A stretch of DNA of 64,000 nucleotides, from contig NW_009799100.1 of the NCBI RefSeq assembly GCF_000213175.1, forward strand, positions 5,139,293 to 5,203,292, in the 5' to 3' direction. The DNA is from Neurospora tetrasperma FGSC 2508 (Eukaryota; Ascomycota; Sordariomycetes; Sordariales; Sordariaceae). The notes beneath the pieces were generated by a model. That model worked only from the letters and a program-made list of their open reading frames with translations, was not told where the DNA came from and made no database searches. Made by a program: the position numbers and the translations under genes. Positions 12,265 through 23,879 of this stretch are shown here, piece by piece. Each line of letters starts with the position of its first letter. Positions within the stretch are counted from its first letter, which is position 1.

Positions 12265-12989
12265 ACTTGGTTGATTTTCTTGTGGTTGGGGCGTAATTTT
12301 CTGGCATATAAGGGAATAGCGAGGAGCTTTTTTCTTGAGTGTGTTGTGGATGGGTAGATAAAACTTTCAGCATTTGTCCATTTAGATAGAGAGAGGGATT
12401 TCTTTTAGCTGAAATGGGTTTATAGGTTTTAACTGGGGAAATGCATTTATTGTTCGATCAATTTTGAGTTTTGGGATTCGGAAACGGTGAATGTTGTTGT
12501 GACGTGCTTGCCAAACGGAGTGATGGGATGTCGTTGTGAGATACTTTAGAGGTACTCACTCTCTGGTGGATCAACTGTGCACAACTAAGTACCGACGAGG
12601 TACCTCTGTCCTCCCAAGCTTTCACTTTATGATTCAAGCACGTCGCGTCCCGCAACGCGTGTGCTTGAGCAAGGCATTTCTCCAACTACAAACACTTCGA
12701 TGATCATGATATGTGGAATTTTTGGACAGCGACATAGACATCTTTTCAGTATGCGAAATAGCAGTGGGTCATTACATTAGATCGAAACCTGAACGGCATC
12801 TGATGCAAATTTGTCGGGACCGCGCGAACCTGTGCCCAACCTTGATCAACCACCATCGCGAACCTTTCGAGATCCCGGACCCGACAATTACTTTCGGATA
12901 GTGGTATTGACAAAAGACATTTTCAAGCAAATGGTTCATCTCTGAGTCGTTTGCATATCAGGAGTCAAAAATCAAAGGAACACCATACG
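12265..12989. other. Spacer between trm4 and eed
   Basis: This 725-base spacer should contain the 3' end of the trm4 transcript and the eed promoter. I see no RNA gene, repeat array or convincing small ORF in it. Confidence 0.5.
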
Positions 12990-15368
12990 ATGCCCACTAA
13001 TAAAGCCCCGACCTCGAACGAGTGGGATTTGCCCAAGTTGAGGGCGTCTATCAATTTCCAGGTACGACTAATTCTACCAAGTTAGCAGAAGCTATTCTAT
13101 ATATTATGCACGCACGCCCAATGATGACGAAGGAGGAGGCCAACTTGCTGACCTCCCCCAAACAGGACGACTGGAAAGATCCCGTCTCTGGCGAGTCGAT
13201 AGCACATGGTACGTCCGGTGTCTCACTTTGGTGATTTTTTTTTTTTGGTTCTCCCGGGGACATATGAGAGAGTCCAGGAGTGTCAAACCCCAGTGTGTGT
13301 GTGAGAATTGATAAACTAAACTAAACAAATGAACTGAACAACAATGACTTAACAGAATTCTTCGACGTGAAATTCTACCCGTACAACCCCGTCGGCGCCC
13401 CGCCCGTGTTCGCCATAGCTAGTAAGAAGCATGTACGTTCTTGTTCTTGTTTCACTGACTGTCACTTTGATGATTGTTGGATGTTTGTGATTTGTTTCAT
13501 GGTTTATGAGTAACTCAAGGAGATATGCTAATTACTAGCCAACACACAGGTGATCATATGTCGCATCAATCAAAATACGGACAGCAGCACCAATCCTGTC
13601 GAGGTGTTGAAGTTGATAAGGGACGATGATGTGAGTTTTCGATTCGACCCCAACTGTGTGGCCGTTCGGATAGATGAGAATGTGCTAATGTATGTGTATT
13701 GGTGAATAGGATGACGCAGCAAACTGTTCATGCTGCTGGTCCAAAGACATGGAGACGGGTCAACCATGGCTTTGTATAGCCGGGGCGGATGCAAAGGTGA
13801 AAGTCTACGATGTCAAACAGGGAAAGTTAGTCAAGGTTTGTGGTACCCTCCATTATTCCCCTATGCGATGCTAATGACAGAAACAGACCCTCGTAGGCCA
13901 CGGCGGCGGCATCAACGACCTCGTCACCTCCCCGCTCACCCCCTCCCTCATCGCCTCCTGCTCCGACGACACCACCGTGCGCCTCTGGTCTCTCCTCCCC
14001 ATCCACTCCGCGCAACCGTGCATGTTCATCCTCGGAGGCGACGCCCACACCTGGGACCTGCTGAGCATCGCCTTCCACGACACGGGCCGCTACTTACTGT
14101 CAGCAGGCCACGACCAAACCATCAACCTGTGGACCATCCCGCCTTGTCCTTCCGAACCCGTCACTCACCCTTTGGTCATCCACTACCCGCACTTTTCCAC
14201 AAAGGAGATCCATAACTCGCTGGTGGACTGCGTCTCCTTCTTCGGCGACCTCATCCTATCTCGCGCCTGCTGGGAAGAAACTATTGTTTTGTGGTCTATA
14301 TCAGGCTTTTCCTCCTCGTCCTCTTCTTCTTCTATGTCCCCCTCCTCCCCCTTCCCCTCCCCTTCTTCTCCCCCCTCCACCTCCTCTTCATTTCAGGGTA
14401 ACGACCTACCATTATCAACAGCCCCCACAACCTTTGACCCCTCCAAACTCACCCGCTCCGCCTTCTGGCAAGCCCCCGACCTCAACCCCGAGACGCGCCC
14501 AGCCTACTTTACCCGACTGCTCCAGTTCAAAACGGTCGATTGCAAAGGCCAGTTCTACATGCGCTTCAAAGTTCTGCATGCACAAGGGGGAAAACATCCC
14601 GTGTTGGCATTTTGTAATGCGCGGAATAAGTTTATGTTTTGGGATTTGAGCCGGTTGGGTAGTTGGCAGCGGTTTTTGGGGGAACTTAGGGAGGCTGAAG
14701 AAGAAGAAGCCGAGGCGGAGGGGAGAGAGAGGAGAGAGAGGGTGAGGGTGGTTGAGCAGCCTGGGTGGATGCCTGCGAGGAAGGCGCCCAGACGGACGGT
14801 GACGGGAGAGGCAGGTGGGGGAAATACTGCGTATCTTTCTTCTACGGCAGCGGCAGCGGCGACGACGGCAGCGGCGGCGAACTACAAGACAACAGGGGGT
14901 GTTGGTTCTGGTGGACGGACTTCAGGAAAACAACTTGGTACCGGGACGTCCACTAGTCCTGATCGCGAGACTTTGCTTTCTGCTGCTGGTGCTGCTGGTG
15001 GTAGTGGTAGACCAGGTTCGAGTTCGAGGGAGAGACCGGGCTCGAGAGGATCTACTACCACCACGGCTACGGCCACGGCTACGGCTACGGCCACGGCTAC
15101 GGCTACGGCCACGACTACCCAAACAGCAGCAAGCAGGCCCCCGGGCATAGGACTGGGAGGATACACTCAAAAGCAGCTGGATGAGTGGCATGACCAGTGT
15201 GATATTACGGATTCGCACAAGGAGATTAAACCGCATAAGACGGTTACGGTGGATGGCAAGGGACAGCATTTTGTGGGGAGGCAGGTGGCGTGGAGTCCCG
15301 AGGGGAATTGGTGTGTGGTGGTGGGCAATTCGAATCGGGCTATGATCTTTCAGCGGTGGGGGAAGTAA
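12990..15368 (+). CDS. eed: EED, WD40 subunit of Polycomb repressive complex 2
   Basis: Six exons (12990-13061, 13166-13208, 13356-13432, 13550-13630, 13710-13835, 13887-15368) encode 626 residues. EED is the WD40 propeller that binds trimethylated H3K27 and stimulates the SET7/KMT6-type methyltransferase; in Neurospora PRC2 marks facultative heterochromatin. The propeller is recognisable from EFFDVKFYPYNPVG, through AGADAKVKVYDV, LVGHGGGINDLV, SCSDDTTVRLWSL and SAGHDQTINLWTI, to a last blade ending VAWSPEGNWCVVVGNSNRAMIF. Two low-complexity insertions split it: a Ser/Pro run at about 275-303 and a ~160-residue stretch at about 402-562 with a Glu-rich part, Gly/Ser/Arg-rich part and alternating Thr-Ala repeat. 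All introns are GT-AG and keep frame. The gene faces rrn11 tail-to-tail, 203 bases away. Confidence 0.93.
15063..15116 (+). repeat. Minisatellite inside the eed coding region
   Basis: About nine copies of a hexamer ACGGCT/ACGGCC encode alternating Thr-Ala residues within the large EED insertion. The unit length is a multiple of three, so copy-number change would not shift the frame. Confidence 0.8.
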
Positions 15369-15571
15369 AGAGTAAAGGGGGTGGGATGGCGGTTGGAAGA
15401 AAATTCGGGGGGAAGATATAGGACAGTTGTGAGAGCAGGAGAAGAGGTGTGTAGATCGTTGATAATATCACTTTACAGACTTGGTTTGATAACCTTTACG
15501 ACAATATCTCGTTATTCAACTCCTTTGGGATATCAAACTATTGAAAAATAGTAAGCTAAACAACGCCAACT

Positions 15572-17233
15572 TCACCTCATAGCCAAAGCAAACGTACCTC
15601 TACTCCTCCCCCTATCCCCCCCTTCCTCTTCCTCCCCCTCCACATCCTCATCCTCCCCATCACCTTCAGCACCACCACCACCGCCACTAATCAACTCCAA
15701 AATCCACTCATCCCCCTCCTCCAACTCCCCCCCTCTCAACTCCCTCATTTTTATAAACAATACCCTCGCCCTATCCCTCTCAGCAGCCTGTGCCCTCCTT
15801 CCCTCCTCCTCATTCATCCTCTCCTCATGCGACTTCCACCCACTGCCCCCCTCCCCTTCCACCTGAGTGACCGTAACAGGCACGCTCAAATCCCCCACAT
15901 AAAGCGCCACCATGGCTCTCAACCTCACCAGCTCCACATCTTTATTATAGGGGGTATTCTCCAAGACGGCATCCATGCGTCTCGCTACATCCTTCATTTG
16001 CTCCAACGCCTTTATTCTCAGTTTCTCTTTCTCTCTTCTTAGTCTTACTTCCGGCCTTTTGCTTCTTCTTTCATCCTCTTCCATTTCTGTTCGGTATAGA
16101 GGGTGGACGTTGACGGTATCCATCTGTCTGGAGTGACTGGAGTGACTGGGGTAGTAAGCAGATGGTGAAGGTGGTGAGGACCTCAGGGGGTCGAGGGGAT
16201 CGAGGGATGATTGCTGGTCGATTTGCATGTGATCATCATCCCCTCCGAACTTTGGTAGATCATCGTCGTCGTCATCAATGAAATGGTGTCTGTCAAGTTG
16301 TTCCACCCCGTACCGATGTTCCGCAAAACAAGCCTCCATCTCGAACCCAAACAGCGCAGGATAGAAATCCACCGCGCCCATTTTGTTAGGATGCAGCCTG
16401 CTCCATGGATGTAAATGGATTAGCGTCTCGTAGTATGCCCGGACTCGATCCCGATTTTGTGCTGCGCGGAGTAATCGGTTGCGTTCCCTCCTCTCTTTTA
16501 CATCCTCCTCTTCCATCTCCCCTTCCCCAGATGGTCCCTCCCCGTATACCCCCTCCCGCTCTTCCTCTTCCATCTGCGTCCCATCCCCAAGCAACCCGCC
16601 TTGTGACCCTCCCCCCAACTGATTCCCCTGGTTTTCCCCTACCCTCATCAACACCTCCGCTCCCAACTCCCAATACCCACCAAACCGCAAATCCACCTTC
16701 CGCCCATTTACGTCCGCCCTCACCAGCAAGCCGAACGCCCTTCTCGCCAGCGCTATGTCCCCCTCGGCTAAACAGCGCTGAATAATAGCGACCAGTGCGC
16801 CAACGCGCGATTGATGCGCTTTGTGCAGCTTGGCTGTGCTGCGGACGGGGTCGCGCTTGGCGTAGGGTTTTCCCGTGCTGGTGACGGAGATGGTGTCGTG
16901 ATCTGTTATAGTTGTCCATCCGTCTGTTTCGGCGTCGGTGTCGCCGGCGTCGGAGTTGAAGGTGGTGCTGGCGAAGCTGCTGCGGCGGGAGCGAGATCGA
17001 GAGCGAGGATGAGATGAAGTAGGTGAGGAGGGAAGGGGTCGGTGGGGGAAGTCGGGGTAGATGGAGGAGGGGAGGGGTGCGTCGGGGGAGTTGCCGGCTG
17101 GGAGAAATTGTTTGAGGGTGGAAGGCGGGTGGGAGAGGGGGTTGATGATAGTTGAGGAGGAGGGTGTTGCTGAGTAGGTGGTTGAGGTTGTTGAGAGGGC
17201 GCGTTTGCGCTTGGTTGGGGAGCGGGAGTCCAT
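15572..17233 (-). CDS. rrn11: RNA polymerase I-specific initiation factor Rrn11
   Basis: A single exon encodes 553 residues. Rrn11 is a core-factor subunit that helps recruit RNA polymerase I to the rDNA promoter in the nucleolus. The recognisable part, about residues 134-180, begins LHKAHQSRVGALVAIIQRCL and continues as a helical repeat-like segment (AEGDIALARRAFGLLVRADV). A second conserved block, about 250-300, contains YYETLIHLHPW and DFYPALFGFEM. The N-terminal ~125 residues are Ser/Thr/Pro-rich; an Asp run, an Arg/Glu-rich helix around ARRMDAVLENTPYNKDVELV and an acidic Gly/Glu C-terminus follow. I call it from memory of the fungal family; Rrn11 diverges fast, so the label is slightly less certain than for its neighbours. 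Its 3' end faces eed. Confidence 0.8.
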   Translation of the reverse strand: MDSRSPTKRKRALSTTSTTYSATPSSSTIINPLSHPPSTLKQFLPAGNSPDAPLPSSIYPDFPHRPLPSSPTSSHPRSRSRSRRSSFASTTFNSDAGDTDAETDGWTTITDHDTISVTSTGKPYAKRDPVRSTAKLHKAHQSRVGALVAIIQRCLAEGDIALARRAFGLLVRADVNGRKVDLRFGGYWELGAEVLMRVGENQGNQLGGGSQGGLLGDGTQMEEEEREGVYGEGPSGEGEMEEEDVKERRERNRLLRAAQNRDRVRAYYETLIHLHPWSRLHPNKMGAVDFYPALFGFEMEACFAEHRYGVEQLDRHHFIDDDDDDLPKFGGDDDHMQIDQQSSLDPLDPLRSSPPSPSAYYPSHSSHSRQMDTVNVHPLYRTEMEEDERRSKRPEVRLRREKEKLRIKALEQMKDVARRMDAVLENTPYNKDVELVRLRAMVALYVGDLSVPVTVTQVEGEGGSGWKSHEERMNEEEGRRAQAAERDRARVLFIKMRELRGGELEEGDEWILELISGGGGGAEGDGEDEDVEGEEEEGGDRGRSRGTFALAMR

Positions 17234-17887
17234 GAGATATACGATCGTTTTTTTGTTGATTTATCTGGATGATATGCTTCGACTTTGTTGGTGACTGTGG
17301 AAATGTTTTGGTGTATTTGTTGATGAGTGATGTTTTGATGTTTTGGTAAAAGTTTCGTCAAGTGGAAAAGCGAGTGAAAGAAAACTCAAATGGTAAAATC
17401 CCCGGTTGGTCAACCCCGCCTTGTGAACCCTGCATCACTTGGGAAGACTTTCGAAGTTAATGAACACACAAAATCTTTACTCTGATCCTTACACAAGAGC
17501 CATGGTCTTGTAAAGACGCCCTTGGAGGTTTGCTACATGTAGTCGAAGGCTGTTGTGTACATTGGTCATGGACCCACTCGGTGATCATCATCCTCAGCAA
17601 TGCCACTTAGACTTACCACTGTATCATCCAACCACAGATATCACTACTTCTTGTCACATAGTTTTTAAAGGTAGACCTACTACCTTAGTGTAAAGCCCAC
17701 AACACCTGAGGAGGGCATGTTCATTCACGCCTGCCAAAGTCTATGATTATAAACATCTCCCGGCGTGGTATGGTATAGGTACAACTGGCTGGAAAATGCC
17801 CTCCTTCTTCGTAACGCTCATAAAATAGGTGGCCGTCATGGCCTGGTTGGTCCTGTGTTCCCATTCTCTATGTCTGTCGATGTTTGT
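17234..17887. other. Spacer upstream of rrn11
   Basis: This 654-base spacer between two minus-strand genes should hold the rrn11 promoter. I see no RNA gene or repeat in it. Confidence 0.5.
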
Positions 17888-18908
17888 TTACTCCTTACGC
17901 TCAAAGTAAGTCCATTGGCCCTCTGGCGCCTCCTCCTCAAGAGCTTCCCAACTGTGACGGGTTAGTCCACCTGACCAATAATCGCATGCTTAAGGACAGA
18001 AAATAAAACTTACGGCCTGGCCTGGGTCATAATGTCAACCAGCTTAAGCTCGCCTTCGGCAACCTGAACAACCTCCTCAATCAAGCCAGAACCAATCCTG
18101 GCCTCCATCTCAGCAATCCTGTACGAAAATCAGATGTCAGCATATTTCTGCGAATACCGCATCCAGCACCCATGTGGAGAGCTGCAATAGCGGGACATAA
18201 AAGACAGGGATCAGGGCCCATAGATGTCATATCCACAAGGAAGGGGAACACGCACTGTTCAGCGCTCAACGGTGGCTCCGACTCCCACTCGACGGGGCTC
18301 TTGTCCTCGACAACACCGCCCATCTTGATACCGAGATCCCTGAGACCCTGGCGATACGCAACCGGGTCTGATTCCCTGATCTTGTCCAGCTCGAGCAGCT
18401 TGTCACTGTCTTCCAGCTTGACCGCGCCGACGACATCCTCGCCGGTCTGAACCCAGGAAAAGTGCGGATCCAGGACGGCACCATCCCACTCGACGTCGCG
18501 CCAGTCCTGCGGGGTGACCATCTGGCGGATGAAGTAAGCGCGGCCGTCGGGGCCTTCGACGAGGCGGGCATGTTGGCCGTCGAACTGGCGGGCCGTGAGG
18601 TCGCTCTTGTGCTTCTCGAGCAGCTTGCGGGCGCGCTCCTGCCAGGCGTCGTAGCCGTCGGGCACGTACTGCTCGACGATGGCGAGGCGGTGCTTGGTCA
18701 GGGCCTCGGCGGACTGGCGGTACAGCGAGTGCTCGGGGATCTGCTTGAGCTTGTCGAGGGTGTGGTTGTAGAGGTACAGCAGGGCGGAGCGCGGCGACGG
18801 GTGGGTGCCGAGGCCGGTGAGGCCGGTCGGGGAGCCGGGCTTGAGGAAGCGGGCGGACGGGCGGACGGTACCCGTCGCGGTCGCGAGCAATCGGAGTGCC
18901 GCGCGCAT
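17888..18908 (-). CDS. nuo-29.9: NADH:ubiquinone oxidoreductase 29.9 kDa subunit (NDUFA5 homologue)
   Basis: Three exons (18908-18256, 18118-18014, 17951-17888) encode 273 residues. This accessory subunit sits in the peripheral, matrix-facing arm of respiratory complex I. The first ~25 residues (MRAALRLLATATGTVRPSAR) are basic and lack acids, as in a mitochondrial presequence. The family core follows from LYLYNHTLDKLKQIPEHSLY through the NDUFA5-type helices to VEQYVPDGYDAW. Fungal members then have a longer C-terminal half, here including QMVTPQDWRDVEWDG, a GLIEEVVQVAEGELKLVD segment and the end WTYFERKE. Both introns are GT-AG and keep frame. The gene lies 557 bases beyond the 3' end of nit-3 on the same strand; I infer no regulatory link. 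Confidence 0.92.
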
Positions 18909-19465
18909 GGTTTCCGAGTCGTGTCGTGAGGTTGTTGACTGACTCGGGGTCCGGTGGGGTGGGGTGGATTGTGGGTTGTCGAGGGGACGAGGCTCCAGAG
19001 AGAGGAGTCCAGAAGGTGGACCGGGATGGCAGAGGTACTAACAGTAATGTACAGCGCCCGGGCCTGGCATTGATGGAGTGATGAACGGGACGTCAGAGCT
19101 TGTGCGGTACAGTGCAGTACGGCGACTGAACGATGCCATTCACATGATGTGGCACGTGCTCGGGAGCTCCCCGCTGCTGCTCTCATTGGCCAATTGTCTC
19201 CTGTTGTCTACGGACAAACGATTGCACACAGCAAGCTACAGCGGGGTAACTTAGGCCTGTCTCAGCTACATGAAGCTGTGCTTGCAAACGCCTTGTCAGC
19301 TGTCATTCCGCGGAGATGTTATCCCCAGGCCACTTCACCAACACCACCCACCCACTCAGCTTCATGATGAGCGAGGAGGCTCACAACACTTGCCACGATG
19401 AACACAAAACGTCATTCAACAGTTTCACTTTCATTGCCACGCTACGCTACGCTCAAAACATTTGC
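18909..19465. other. Spacer between nit-3 and the complex I gene
   Basis: This 557-base spacer should carry the nit-3 3' end and the complex I subunit promoter. I see no further gene or repeat. Confidence 0.5.
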
Positions 19466-22400
19466 TCAGAAAACCAACACATCCTCGTCCTTCCACCCCA
19501 GCCCCTTCAACACCTCCCGAACCATATTCTGCATCCCCTCGGGTCCACACAGCAACACCATCGTCTCCTCTCTCAAATCCCGTTCTCCAACCTCTCTTTC
19601 CAGCATCGTTTTATCCAACCTTCCTCTCAGCCCTGTCCACTCTTCACCCGGTCTACTCAGCGTATACTTGACCCTACACCTCCCCTCGGGTTTGACCCTC
19701 TCCACCAACTCATCCAACTCCCTCTTCATCAAAATATCCCCCTCTACCCTATTCCCATCCAACACCAAACACTCCGTCCCATCTTGCTCATCCACAGCAA
19801 CAGCCCTCAGAACCTGGTAGATAGGCGTCACACCCGACCCACCACAAATCATGACAAACCTCTTGACCTTCCTCTCTCGTCCATTGACAGAACAGACGCC
19901 CCGTCCTTGGTAGACAAACTTGCCCACCGGTCCTTTGAACTCCACGGCTTTCCCCACTGCCAAAGCATCCAGCGCCTGTGTCATTTGTCCTCCCTTTATA
20001 TCTTCGGTAGGAGAAGCGTAGTAGATCTTGACCAACACCCGGAGAGTTCCCCGCTCCGAAGTGCCGTCCGAGATGGGCGTGTAAGCGCGGATGATAGATT
20101 CGGTGGGTTTAGCAGGGTCAGGGAGTCGCATCATGAGATGTTGGCCGACGGGGAGCCCAATGGATTGGGCAGGGTGTGACAAAGTGAAGTGGAAGATTTT
20201 GGTATCCGGGGAGACGGATTCTTTGGAGGTGAGGATGGCGCTGTTCCATGTCTTGGACTGGAGGAAGATGGGGCGGCTGGGATCGCTGAGAGCTGGGTCC
20301 GAGGTGGAGGAGGACTTGAGAGCCGCGAGGGCGGAGGGAGTGAGGGTGCCGATGTGGTAGGTTGGCATCATTGCTTTGGCATTTTCGCTGTCTGTGAAGA
20401 GTCAGTTAGATGGACTCATGACGATGGACCAGAAAGAGGTGGACTTACGAATGGCTAGGAACTCGTCGGTTACGTCCTGTCCAGCAGCGCCGGTGATGGA
20501 GGCAGCACCACCTGGATGACCTTCGAGGAACGGCGTCCCGTCGTAAACTTGGCCGTTCACGACGAACCAGGGCTCTTCCTCACCATCGTGCTGGCGGAGC
20601 TCTTCAAGTGTGATAAGTCGAGTGACCTTGTCATCCACCATGCTGATCTCCTTGACAGGCCCTTGTTTGACGACGTTCTCCTCAGCCCCGGGGACTTTCT
20701 CACCCCAAAAGCCATTAGCAAGGTTCCCGCCCTCCTTCTTCACTCGATCCATCCAACCGTCCGACGTCAGCATCGGTTGAGTAGGATGCTCGAAACGCAA
20801 GGTATCGCCCTCATGATGAATAACGACCCGAAACCAAGGGTTATTCATCATCCCCAGCACACTCCAATACATCTCCTTGGGCTGTAGCGCCAGCGACTCA
20901 TCCATCGCTCGGATGCACACATCCTTTGCCTCGCGCAGCTCGGAAAGAGGAATCTCCAAATCCCAGAAACACCAACAAAAGCAGCTCTCCCGCCACGACA
21001 CATCCAACCTTCCACCAAACAACTCCTCCCCATCTTGAGCTTCCCGATACCGATCCTCTGGGTACTCAATGCCCGCCAGCCTCCAGCTCTTCCCCTGATC
21101 AAGCGTTACCTCCAACCTCGTCACCCTCCTCCCTCCACCCGCGTACGCATATCCCCTCAACCTGTACGTCTCCCCCTCTTCCTTCCCTCTCAGCGACACA
21201 ACCTCCCCATGCCCCGGCTCACAAATCACACTGTTCACATTTAAATCATAAATCGCATACCTCTCATCCCTCCACACCCTCTCCATCTCCTCCGTCTTCT
21301 CCCCACTCTCCTCCGGCCCCACCGTCGTCGGCAACACCCTATTATCAAAAACATGATACCAATTCTCGCTCGGCCCCTTGGTAACCACAATCCTCTTCAA
21401 CCACTTGACACTCCGTCCACCAATCTGTCCCGGCACCACCACCCTGACCGGCCGTCCATGATCAGGATGCAGTTCCTCTCCATTCATCTTATGCGCCACC
21501 ATGATTCCCTTATGTGGATCCATCGCCCACGCAAGCTTGACACTGGTTCCGTACGTCCCATTCGGCAGCTGATCTGCGCCCTCAAAGCAGACGTACCTCG
21601 CCCCCTTTTTAGTTAGTGGTTTCGCTTTCGCCAATATCTCAGAAAGGCCCACCCCCGTCCACAACGCAGTCGATAGCCCGCCCGCTCCCCATGAGAACCC
21701 CTTCGATTTTCGGAGCACGTTTTGTTCTTTTCGCCTGTTTCCCGCGCACACTAATGTAACGGGGTACGTGACGTTGTCCCATTTGGAAGCGTCCATCAAC
21801 TCCCGCACGCTGATTGTTAGGGGGTGCTCGACGAGTCCTTCGACGGTGAATTCCCAGTTTAGTAGCGAGTCGTCCACCTCCTCCTCCTCACTGATGGTGG
21901 TGGTGGCGGGAGCGGTAGCGACAGATGTAGGAACGGGCCCGTGGTTCCGCACGTAATGGAGGTTTTGCGGCGTCAGAAATCCGTGCTCGAAGAGCGCAGT
22001 GAGCGGCGGTTCGACGTTGAAGGGGTGGGATCCCGTGAGGCGAATCAGGCGCGGGTCGCGCGGGATGAGGTGGTCGGGGGTTTTGAGGTCGGTGGGGAGG
22101 ATGGTGGTTAGTCGGGTGGAGGGTGGGGGGAGGGGGTAGGACGGTTTGGAGATGAGTGATGAGGAGGTTTTTGTTGTGGTTATTGGGGAGGGCGGGCAGG
22201 AGGTGTTGGTGTTGGTGTTGGATGAGTGTGAGTAGTTAACGGAGGTCTCTAATGTTGTAGAGTTGTCGTCGGATGAGGATGAGAAGTCGGTTGTTGTCGG
22301 GCTGGCGGTGCGTGTGCTGGTGAGTTCGTCAATGTCATTGTCGTTGTCAGACGGACAGTAGTCCGCCGCCGCCATTGGGTTCTTCTCTGCTGCTGCAGCG

Positions 22401-22489
22401 CCATTTGGCAAGATGAGAGATGTGAATCTCTGTTGGCGTTCGGAGGAGCCATGAAGACTTTGACGCTGCTCGAGAGCTGGAGCCTCCAT
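19466..22489 (-). CDS. nit-3: Nitrate reductase (NADPH), nit-3
   Basis: Two exons (22489-20449 and 20391-19466; intron 20392-20448) encode 988 residues, close to the ~980 usual for fungal nitrate reductase. The enzyme reduces nitrate to nitrite in the cytosol with electrons from NADPH via FAD, heme and molybdenum cofactor. A Ser/Thr-rich N-terminus precedes the molybdenum domain, whose cysteine ligand lies in TLVCAGNRR (Cys248). The dimerisation domain follows, then a cytochrome b5 domain with HPGG (His658) and, across the intron, AIHSENAK carrying the second heme ligand. Next come the FAD domain (RAYTPIS) and the pyridine nucleotide domain (CGGSGVTPIYQ, CGPEGMQ). I chose ATG 22489, which starts MEAPALEQRQ; an in-frame ATG at 22561 is upstream of a GGTA repeat tract and adds a weak sequence. 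Expression should need NIT2 and NIT4 (see promoter entries). Confidence 0.97.
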
Positions 22490-22503
22490 GATGATGCTCG
22501 TGA

Positions 22504-22533
22504 GGTAGGTAGGTAGGTAGGTAGGTAGGTAGG
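22504..22533. repeat. GGTA microsatellite in the nit-3 leader
   Basis: About seven tandem GGTA units lie 15-45 bases upstream of the chosen nit-3 start codon. If the upstream ATG were used they would encode repeated Tyr-Leu-Pro-Thr residues, which argues that the tract belongs to the untranslated leader. Confidence 0.85.
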
Positions 22534-23486
22534 CAAAATGTGTAAGTGATAAGCGAACCAATAAAAGCGCTAACAGGATTTAGCAAAGGCAAGAAAGAAG
22601 AGAAAAAAGAAAGAGCTGTTGCTTGAAGGGTGTATGTACTTCAAATATACTTTTAGATATGTTGTACAACCGAATATGGGTTGAGCTCTCTTGAACTGAC
22701 TGAAAATAATTCTGAAAACAAATAAGTTGAAAGAACACACGCCCCAAAAAAACAATGCAGATAACAGAGTCCAGTGATCAACAAACGATGACAGATATAA
22801 CCATGTATGTACTCAATCAAGATCGGTGGTGGGTTTCCCCTAACATCTGCCCCCAGTGTACATACATACATGCATAGTAAGTCTAGAACAGCCCAGCTCT
22901 ATGTAACGCCTCTTTCTTTCTTTCTTTCTCTCACTAACGAGAAGGCGCAAAAGCGAATGAATATGTAATAACACAACCCAAAGGTACTAACTAGTTCTGG
23001 GTAGTATTGTGTCATGAAATTTTTACAAATTTCTTTCCGGGGGGCGTTTGAGAAGGGTTCGTCACATCCCGTCCAGGCACTACAGGCTGGCAGGATTGAT
23101 CGTTCGTGGATACTTAGCAAGCATCTGTTTTTGTTGTTGTTTTGTTACTGCGAACTGAACTGCACCGCTCTGAACTGAACTGCACTGAACTGACCCTCGT
23201 ACGACCTACCGAGCTACCATACAGATAGGGTAGTTAGTTGTGTGGGTGGTGGTGGTACTGGTGGGTGGTGGTGCTGGTGGTACCTGAACCGTTATCTAGT
23301 TCCCCATACGTCACTCTGTCCCAAACTGTTGGTAATAGATTTTTTTCACACTATTTTTTTCCCGCATTTAATAACATACCCTTGTTTTCTAGAACCAAAA
23401 ATGGAACAAAACGAAAAAGGGGAAAACGAACATCACCGGTTGCCACGGAGAAACCAAATTCATCTGTCTTTTGGGCAGTCAGTCGC

Positions 23487-23494
23487 TCCGCGGA
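23487..23494. promoter_or_regulatory. Probable NIT4 binding site
   Basis: The perfect palindrome TCCGCGGA is the reported recognition octamer of the Zn2Cys6 activator NIT4. It lies about 1 kb upstream of the nit-3 start codon and is flanked by GATA-core motifs about 190 bases away on the gene side and 36 bases away on the far side. Confidence 0.75.
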
Positions 23495-23844
23495 TTTACC
23501 TCTCCCACTCAGAAATAATCAGTAGTACTTATCTACCTAGTGTATGTACCGACCGTAGTGTAGTGTAGTCCCGGCTCCCGTTCGGCTCTTATGTACATAC
23601 TGCATTACACTAGAATGTCATGGGTGTCTTTTGACGAATGAGATGATGGGATGGCACATGATTGATAAGGTTTGTGATAGTGTACATAGCTTTGTTAGAT
23701 AGGCGGGCGGGCGCGGAGCGCGCGCCCCGGAGATCCATGAATCAAGCAAGCCATTCAACAACAGCTCACAAGCCAACGACACGACACGGTAACTACAAAT
23801 CAAAAAAAAAAGACCAAATCAAAAAAAGACAAAAAAAAAGAGAG

Positions 23845-23877
<33 letters not shown>
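23845..23877 (+). repeat. Poly(A) tract
   Basis: A run of 33 A follows several shorter A runs from about 23800. No recognisable retroposed sequence precedes it, so I treat it as a simple repeat. Confidence 0.8.

Positions 23878-23879
<2 letters not shown>

Noticed and set aside
23845-23877. Poly(A) run as the tail of a retroposed copy
   Set aside because: No recognisable SINE, LINE or processed-gene sequence precedes it and no target duplication is visible.
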